A DNA stretch of 8,203 bases from Oscillospiraceae bacterium (GTDB lineage: Bacteria; Bacillota; Clostridia; Oscillospirales; Ruminococcaceae). Shown here piece by piece: positions 1-4,178 of the stretch; position 1 is the first letter of the stretch, and each line of letters opens with the position of its first letter. A program made the translations under genes and the position numbers. Location of the stretch: contig WQXP01000041.1 of assembly GCA_009784765.1 (NCBI GenBank), positions 1-8,203 on the forward strand, in the 5' to 3' direction. The notes below the pieces were generated by a model. The model was not told the origin of the DNA. It saw only the letters and a list, made by a program, of their open reading frames with translations, and searched no databases.

Positions 1-1
1 T

Positions 2-415
2 CTTAATCTTCGTGACTTTTGCCCGAACAGCGATTGTCTCCTCCGTTGGCACGAATGCCCCTGCGACCATGTGTCGGGAATCGTCTGCGAGGTGTGCGGC
101 GAACTCGAGGGGTTTATCGTCATTCACGGTGTTCCTTATTGTCTGCAAAGACAGGCTCTCTTCATTAACCACACTGCCGGACACTACCTCAGCGACGCCG
201 ACATCGCAGATATAGCGCGGATGAGCAATCTTGTGAATTTGACTCTGCGGAGTTTAAGCAATGTTACCGACCTCACGCCCCTTGCTGCCCTTACTGATTT
301 GCAACAGCTCTTTATAGGGCATCAGGGCATAATGCCCTCAGAGTTGATTGAGCAAATCAAAGCTTTGTGGGAGGCTCTGCCGGGTGCGACGGTTATATGG
401 AGAGACTACACATGA
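2..415 (+). CDS. Leucine-rich-repeat protein, C-terminal part (5' end outside window)
   Basis: The reading frame is open from base 2 to the TGA at 413-415, so the gene very likely starts before the window. A GTG at 71 could start a 114-residue protein but has no ribosome binding site. About residues 53-90 of that 114-residue part show internalin-type leucine-rich-repeat spacing (NLVNLTLRSLSNVTDLTPLAALTDL is the core, with Leu every few residues and the DLTPLAALT turn). The tail, SELIEQIKALWEALPGATVIW, resembles the end of many clostridial LRR proteins, where a last helix and strand cap the solenoid. Before the repeats is a Cys-rich stretch (FCPNSDC, then HECPCDH, then CEVCG) that could bind a metal; this is inference. 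No membrane anchor or sorting signal is visible in this part. LRR domains usually bind proteins; the partner is unknown. The gene converges on spoIVB. Confidence 0.6.
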   Translation, partial: LNLRDFCPNSDCLLRWHECPCDHVSGIVCEVCGELEGFIVIHGVPYCLQRQALFINHTAGHYLSDADIADIARMSNLVNLTLRSLSNVTDLTPLAALTDLQQLFIGHQGIMPSELIEQIKALWEALPGATVIWRDYT

Positions 416-428
416 GAAAACGGCATAA

Positions 429-1745
429 CTAACGCACTCCCCCCTCACAATTGAGGGGGGAGTTTTCATTGTCTGCTTGTGCGGCAATTTCAAGAGTTTC
501 GCGATACATATTTTCCGCGAAAATCGCGTAACCGCGGGAAGGGTCGTTGACAAAAACATGGGTGACTGCGCCGATTAAGCGTCCATTCTGGAAAAGAGGG
601 CTGCCGGACATTCCCTGAACAATTCCGCCGGAGTTGCTCAGCAGTTCATTATCGGTAACTTTAATTACCATATTCTTGATTTGGTTATTGTCATTAAAGT
701 CAATTTTTTCGATAATCACCTCATATTCCCGGGGCGAGTTACCCTCAACCGTTGTCAGAAGCTTAGCCGCCCCGAGCTGTATTTCCTGCTTAAACGCCAT
801 TTCGACGGGAATCAGCTCAATGTCGGCGTTGTCCGAATTTTCCATAGCGGAAGAGTCGCTTATTCCGAAAACACCGGAAGCAGTGTTTCGCTTGATTTGC
901 CCGAGGGTGAGGTGGGAAAGAAAAGTGCCGCAGAGTTCACCGGGTGCGCCCGAATACCCCTTAGCTACGTCTGAGATATAAACTCGAACCGCTTCCCCTG
1001 AAGCGAGGGGCATAATCAGCCCTGTATCAATATCGCAGACAGCGTGCCCGAGCCCGGCGAAAGTGTTGTTCGCGGGGTCAATGAAAGTCATCGTGCCGAT
1101 TCCCGCCCCCGAATCACGCACCCACATTCCGATTTTGAAGCGTTCATCGTGTACGGAACGCACGGGTGTAACCTCAATGACGAGCTGTGCATTGTCGCGG
1201 ATTAAGAGAAGCTCTGCTTTGTTTGGCTCTGCTTGAAGCGCGTCAGCAACATCGTTGTTAGACTGTACGCGAAAGCCGTTGACCTCTACAACTACGTCGC
1301 CCGGGCGAACCCCTGCATCCCGCGCGGGAGTAACAAAGCCCGACTCGCCCTCAACATTGCCGAGTTCCGTAACAATCGCACCGTCAGTGAGGATTTTTAT
1401 TCCGAAAGGCATACCGCCGGGTATGAGCAACGGTCGTTCAATCCGCTCGAGTTCGGCGCGTTTGATTGAAAACATTCCGAAAAGCTGAAGGTCAACCTCA
1501 TTATCAGAACCGTCATCATTGTATACCGCTAAGGCTTCTGTTGAATCCTTTTGCGCATCTGCACTGATATTAAAAAAGGTATCTATTTCAAAGTTAGAAA
1601 TGCTGCCGTCATGGGAAAGGTAGAATTTGTCGGGCAGTTTAACGTAATAGAAACCGATTATTGCACATAATATTAGCGAACTCGCTAATACTGTTGATAT
1701 TGTCGTTTTCGCTATAGTTCTTAATTTGTTGTTCGTTTTTCTCAT
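429..1745 (-). CDS. spoIVB: SpoIVB, stage IV sporulation serine protease (peptidase family S55)
   Basis: 438 residues, close to the roughly 425 of Bacillus subtilis SpoIVB. Residues 13-35 form a single membrane segment or uncleaved signal. About 105-195 is a PDZ domain (PARDAGVRPGDVVVEVNG), and the S55 protease domain follows. The catalytic triad is visible: His234 in GLGHAV, Asp365 in KVTDNELL and Ser380 in GIVQGMSGSP. The Asp-Ser spacing of 15 matches the B. subtilis pair. VTHVFVNDPSRGYAIF after the serine is also typical. In the known system SpoIVB is made in the forespore, secreted into the intermembrane space, cleaves itself, and then cleaves SpoIVFA to trigger pro-SigK processing in the mother cell. 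The ATG at 1745 has GGAG nine nt upstream. The gene has its own SigG-like promoter. It is not followed by spo0A, its usual neighbour; a convergent LRR gene is there instead. Confidence 0.95.
   Translation of the reverse strand: MRKTNNKLRTIAKTTISTVLASSLILCAIIGFYYVKLPDKFYLSHDGSISNFEIDTFFNISADAQKDSTEALAVYNDDGSDNEVDLQLFGMFSIKRAELERIERPLLIPGGMPFGIKILTDGAIVTELGNVEGESGFVTPARDAGVRPGDVVVEVNGFRVQSNNDVADALQAEPNKAELLLIRDNAQLVIEVTPVRSVHDERFKIGMWVRDSGAGIGTMTFIDPANNTFAGLGHAVCDIDTGLIMPLASGEAVRVYISDVAKGYSGAPGELCGTFLSHLTLGQIKRNTASGVFGISDSSAMENSDNADIELIPVEMAFKQEIQLGAAKLLTTVEGNSPREYEVIIEKIDFNDNNQIKNMVIKVTDNELLSNSGGIVQGMSGSPLFQNGRLIGAVTHVFVNDPSRGYAIFAENMYRETLEIAAQADNENSPLNCEGGVR
436..466 (+). terminator. Rho-independent terminator of the LRR gene
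   Basis: A perfect 12-bp stem (ACTCCCCCCTCA at 436-447, TGAGGGGGGAGT at 452-463) with a 4-nt loop is followed by a short T run (463-466, then CATT). It begins 21 nt after the LRR stop codon, in the right place to end that transcript. The T run is short but the stem is very GC-rich. The whole hairpin is also coding sequence for the last residues of spoIVB on the other strand. In the spoIVB direction the hairpin has no T run directly after it, so it is a weaker terminator there. Confidence 0.75.
1671..1690. repeat. Perfect inverted repeat at the start of spoIVB
   Basis: TATTAGCGA and TCGCTAATA form a perfect 9-bp inverted repeat around a 2-nt centre, inside the codons for the spoIVB membrane segment (TVLASSLIL). 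Its left end overlaps TAATATTAGC (1668-1677), which recurs exactly at the spoIVB -10 region (1779-1788). It could be an mRNA hairpin, a regulator site, or chance in AT-rich codons. Confidence 0.4.
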
Positions 1746-1754
1746 TCACACATT

Positions 1755-1758
1755 CTCC
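1755..1758 (-). promoter_or_regulatory. Ribosome binding site of spoIVB
   Basis: GGAG on the - strand, nine nt before the ATG at 1745. It supports that ATG as the start. Confidence 0.7.
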
Positions 1759-1778
1759 GTTTCTTCATTTCATAATAC

Positions 1779-1808
1779 TAATATTAGCAGAAACACGGTT
1801 GAATATGT
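1779..1808 (-). promoter_or_regulatory. SigG-like forespore promoter of spoIVB
   Basis: Read on the - strand, ACATA (1808-1804), an 18-nt spacer and AATATTA (1785-1779) match the SigG consensus GHATR-N18-CATXHTA at 10 of 12 positions, with exact spacing. Transcription would start near 1772, giving an untranslated leader of about 27 nt. B. subtilis spoIVB is known to be transcribed by SigG (and weakly by SigF), so the match fits. The -10 element lies in a 10-bp palindrome (CTAATATTAG, 1778-1787). This is a consensus match by eye in an AT-rich stretch, so chance cannot be excluded. Confidence 0.5.
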
Positions 1809-1851
1809 TCGGAAAAATTAAAATCTTAAATTTGCCCCCAGTTTTTAACGG

Positions 1852-1885
1852 AAAAATTGAGGGGCGAAAAATGTCTCTACCCCTC
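1852..1885 (-). terminator. Terminator of the flippase (operon end); possibly works both ways
   Basis: Read on the - strand, GAGGGG (1885-1880) pairs with CCCCTC (1864-1859), and AATTTTT follows (T run at 1856-1852). The stem can be extended by one G-U pair. The loop, about 13-15 nt, is long for a terminator. The left arm lies in the last codons of the flippase gene and the stop codon is in the loop. On the + strand the same stem is followed by TGTTTTTTT (1886-1894), so it could also stop transcripts coming from the left. Confidence 0.55.
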
Positions 1886-3292
1886 TGTTTTTTTACGCAG
1901 TACCATTTTAATCGCGCTGATTGCAGAGCCGAAGTTAATCACCGCGCAAACTGTGAACAAGGCGGACAAAGCCACATAATACACGAAAGTATCTTGAACA
2001 AAAATCACGACGACGCACATAGCGGCAATAACCGCGAGGTTCGCAAACATTTTCGAAAGTCCTAATTCCATTCGAACGATTTTGCGGGTGTCAACAGCGC
2101 GGACGATAAATACGGCAGTATAGCTGAGGAAAATCGAGATTGCCGCGCCATACAGCCCGAGAAGCGGAATCAGCGCGACGTTAAAGACAATGCTCGCGGC
2201 TGCACCGATTAGTGCAGTCAACATCGAACGCACAGACTTTTTCGAGGCGACATAGACACTGCCCAAGAAAGTCGAGAAACAAGTGAACACAATTGCGATA
2301 ATCAAGATTGAGGAAATGCGGTATGAGCCTGCGAACTCCGGCGAAGTCATGAGTTGTAAAGCAGGGCGAATCACGAGAAGCAGCCCCGCCGCCATGAGGT
2401 AAATCGCCGACTGGAAAATCTTAAACACATTGGTGTAAAAGTTGGCAATCGTCCGTGAGTTCTTTTCGGTAATGGCAGACATATTCCACGCTTGGCTGAA
2501 AATGCCCGACACAATCACGATGATATTCGGCAAGCGGAAGGCGGCTTTGAATAGCCCCGTCGCGTCAATGTCAAGAAAAGCCTCAATGAAAAAGCCTGCC
2601 GAAAACCCTGTTACCCACCACATAACAGCAGTGGGAATCATCGGCAAGCTGAAGCGATACATAGAACCGCGCAGGTAATTCAGCTCGCGAATCAACCCGC
2701 GAACACGAATGTATTTGCGTAAATCTGCCATTACGAAAACGAAAATCACCGACGCCGCGTCCGCTAAAATGACAGACAGCAGGAATCCGCGAACGCCCAT
2801 GTCGAGTGCAAGCATGAAAATCAAGTTGAAGCTGATGTTCATGACAGTGGTGAACAAGCCATCTACCGCAAAAAGCCGCACATGACCTATAGAACGTACA
2901 AACAATGAGCAGCAACTCTTGATACAGCCGAACATAACATAGAAATAAATCCACCACGCATAACCCGCAAACATCGGAACTTGGTTCAGTGCAGGTGCAA
3001 TCGGCGCGAAAATCGCCAAGCCGAAAATCACAGTTGACAGCCCGATTGAAAATACATGAGCCTTGTCATACTTCGTGTCAAGCCCGAAACGAATGACAGA
3101 CTCGTTGACGGACAGCGACACAATCGCCATGATAATCATACAAGCGTCAATAATCAGCCCGACTGTTCCGTAACCGTCGGTGCTGAGCATTCCTGTATAA
3201 AACCGCATCATAATAATGACTAAAAACCGCGAGCTGAATTGTCCCGCGGCTAAAATCATTGTATTTGATGCAAGCTTCTTATATTTGTCCAT
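1877..3292 (-). CDS. Polysaccharide/oligosaccharide flippase (MOP superfamily, Wzx-like)
   Basis: 471 residues, mostly hydrophobic, with about 14 predicted membrane segments (near residues 13-35, 41-63, 82-105, 112-130, 143-165, 168-190, 215-240, 255-275, 290-310, 325-348, 355-378, 380-400, 415-432, 435-457). This is the layout of the polysaccharide transporter branch of the MOP superfamily. The N-terminal pattern SNTMILAAGQFSSRFL and the motif SLPMIPTAVMWW in the middle are typical of Wzx-like proteins. Such proteins flip lipid-linked glycan units from the inner to the outer face of the cytoplasmic membrane; the substrate cannot be read from sequence. No glycosyltransferase genes lie beside it, which is unusual for a Wzx. 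It does not look like MurJ or SpoVB, though a distant sporulation role is not excluded. The ATG at 3292 has AGGA six nt upstream (3302-3299). It lies 34 nt after tadA and is probably cotranscribed with it. Confidence 0.85.
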   Translation of the reverse strand: MDKYKKLASNTMILAAGQFSSRFLVIIMMRFYTGMLSTDGYGTVGLIIDACMIIMAIVSLSVNESVIRFGLDTKYDKAHVFSIGLSTVIFGLAIFAPIAPALNQVPMFAGYAWWIYFYVMFGCIKSCCSLFVRSIGHVRLFAVDGLFTTVMNISFNLIFMLALDMGVRGFLLSVILADAASVIFVFVMADLRKYIRVRGLIRELNYLRGSMYRFSLPMIPTAVMWWVTGFSAGFFIEAFLDIDATGLFKAAFRLPNIIVIVSGIFSQAWNMSAITEKNSRTIANFYTNVFKIFQSAIYLMAAGLLLVIRPALQLMTSPEFAGSYRISSILIIAIVFTCFSTFLGSVYVASKKSVRSMLTALIGAAASIVFNVALIPLLGLYGAAISIFLSYTAVFIVRAVDTRKIVRMELGLSKMFANLAVIAAMCVVVIFVQDTFVYYVALSALFTVCAVINFGSAISAIKMVLRKKTEG

Positions 3293-3308
3293 AAGGATTC
3301 CTGCGGCA

Positions 3309-3322
3309 TGATGTGGACATCA
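3309..3322. repeat. Short inverted repeat between tadA and the flippase
   Basis: TGATGT and ACATCA around GG form a perfect 6-bp inverted repeat in the 34-nt gap between the two genes. It has no T run, so it is not a terminator. It might be a small mRNA hairpin or nothing. Confidence 0.25.
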
Positions 3323-3326
3323 CGCC

Positions 3327-3788
3327 CTACTGCATTCGCAATTTTTCGCCGAATTTATTCATTAACTCTGCACACTGCCCTTCAAGAACACCGCCGCGAA
3401 TCATCGGGGCGTACCCGAAACCGAGTTCATACACATTCGCAACCGACCCTGCCGACAACGCGCCCGTCTTGTCCGCGAATGCCCCGAAGACTATTCGCCT
3501 GAGCCGCGCCTGCATAATCGCCCCCGCACACATCAGGCAGGGCTCAAGGGTTACGTACAGAGTGCAATCATCAAGCTTCCATGCGCCGCGGGATTTCGCC
3601 GCCGCCTCAATCGCGAGAATTTCTGCGTGTGCCGTCGGCGATTGCCGCGCCTCCCTCTCATTACTCCCGCGTCCGATAATGTTGCCGTCGCCGTCAACCA
3701 CAATCGCGCCGACGGGGGATTCGCCGAGAGCTGACGCTTCCTGCGCGAGTGTGAGTGCCACGCGCATCAACTCAAGGTCATAAGGCAA
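3327..3788 (-). CDS. tadA: TadA, tRNA-specific adenosine deaminase
   Basis: 153 residues from a TTG start at 3788, the usual size for TadA. It deaminates adenosine 34 to inosine in the anticodon of tRNA-Arg(ACG), letting that tRNA read CGU, CGC and CGA. The zinc deaminase signature is complete: His54-Ala-Glu56 (Zn ligand and proton shuttle) and Pro83-Cys84-x-x-Cys87 (Zn ligands), inside YVTLEPCLMCAGAIMQARL. GALSAG and GGVLEGQCAELMNKF near the end also fit. I chose the TTG because GGAGG lies six nt before it and the protein then begins, as TadA usually does, a few residues before MRVALTLAQ. The frame stays open up to an ATG at 3902, but those 38 residues are Arg-rich, unlike TadA, and overlap the upstream gene. 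The ATG at 3767 has no ribosome binding site. The start overlaps the end of the XRE gene by 11 nt, suggesting translational coupling. Confidence 0.93.
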   Translation of the reverse strand: MPYDLELMRVALTLAQEASALGESPVGAIVVDGDGNIIGRGSNEREARQSPTAHAEILAIEAAAKSRGAWKLDDCTLYVTLEPCLMCAGAIMQARLRRIVFGAFADKTGALSAGSVANVYELGFGYAPMIRGGVLEGQCAELMNKFGEKLRMQ

Positions 3789-4164
3789 AATAAACCTCCG
3801 ATATGCACGTGAACAGCGCCTGCCTGTCCGCCGATTCGAGTTCACCGAGTTCTGAAGCCCCGAAAACTTTCTTGGCATCAGCCAGCAAAGCCAAAGCCGC
3901 ATTCACCGCCGCCTCAGGCGACGTGGCATTATGGGCGAACCGCTCTGCACTTGTGAGGACTAAAGCGCGGCTGTCATCTAACAAAAACTCCGGCGTTGAT
4001 TCAAGCAGAACCGCCAACTTCGCGAGAATCGCCGGTCGCGGTCGCCTGTCCCCCGCAATATAGTTCGCCAAAGCGCGGTAGGTAATCCCCACAGCATCAG
4101 CGACTTGGCTTTTAGTAATGCCTTTTCGACGAATCAGTGTTTCTAACTTTTGCGGTAGTGTCAT
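3778..4164 (-). CDS. XRE-family helix-turn-helix transcriptional regulator
   Basis: 128 residues from ATG 4164. Residues 4-60 form a Cro/C1-type HTH: PQKLETLIRRKGITKSQVADAVGITYRALANYIAGDRRP, with the recognition helix around ITYRALANYI, then a helix ending in TPEFLLDD. The rest (about 65-128) is helical and ends ESADRQALFTCISEVYFAL, a tail found on other small clostridial XRE proteins; its function is unknown to me. The protein probably binds DNA as a dimer and may regulate its own operon, though I see no operator. An upstream GTG at 4173 would add three residues but is itself part of the Shine-Dalgarno sequence (GAGGTG, 4176-4171), so the ATG is the better start. It begins 14 nt after the kinase stop codon and overlaps tadA by 11 nt. 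Confidence 0.88.
   Translation of the reverse strand: MTLPQKLETLIRRKGITKSQVADAVGITYRALANYIAGDRRPRPAILAKLAVLLESTPEFLLDDSRALVLTSAERFAHNATSPEAAVNAALALLADAKKVFGASELGELESADRQALFTCISEVYFAL
3795..3799 (-). promoter_or_regulatory. Ribosome binding site that sets the tadA TTG start
   Basis: GGAGG on the - strand, six nt before the TTG at 3788. It lies inside the last codons of the XRE gene, so ribosomes finishing that gene end next to it. Confidence 0.75.
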
Positions 4165-4170
4165 GCTTTT

Positions 4171-4176
4171 CACCTC
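4171..4176 (-). promoter_or_regulatory. Ribosome binding site that sets the XRE gene start
   Basis: GAGGTG on the - strand, six nt before the ATG at 4164. It includes the GTG that would otherwise be taken as the start. Confidence 0.75.
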
Positions 4177-4178
4177 AA

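Noticed and set aside
71..415. A complete 114-residue gene starting at GTG 71
   Set aside because: There is no ribosome binding site before the GTG, and the same frame is open to the window edge, so a longer gene entering from the left is more likely.
634..981. Open frames on the + strand opposite spoIVB
   Set aside because: They lie wholly inside spoIVB, show no family motifs and read like antisense shadows of its codons.
1746..1876. A SigA promoter or riboswitch before spoIVB
   Set aside because: The best SigA match (TTCAAC-N17-TAGTAT) is weaker than the SigG match, and the space holds no elaborate RNA fold beyond the terminator.
2583..2957. A 124-codon frame on the - strand within the flippase gene
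   Set aside because: It is a same-strand out-of-frame shadow; the flippase frame carries the membrane pattern and family motifs.
1877..3292. Flippase as SpoVB or MurJ, given the nearby spoIVB
   Set aside because: The N-terminal and central motifs fit Wzx-like transporters better, and a terminator separates it from spoIVB.
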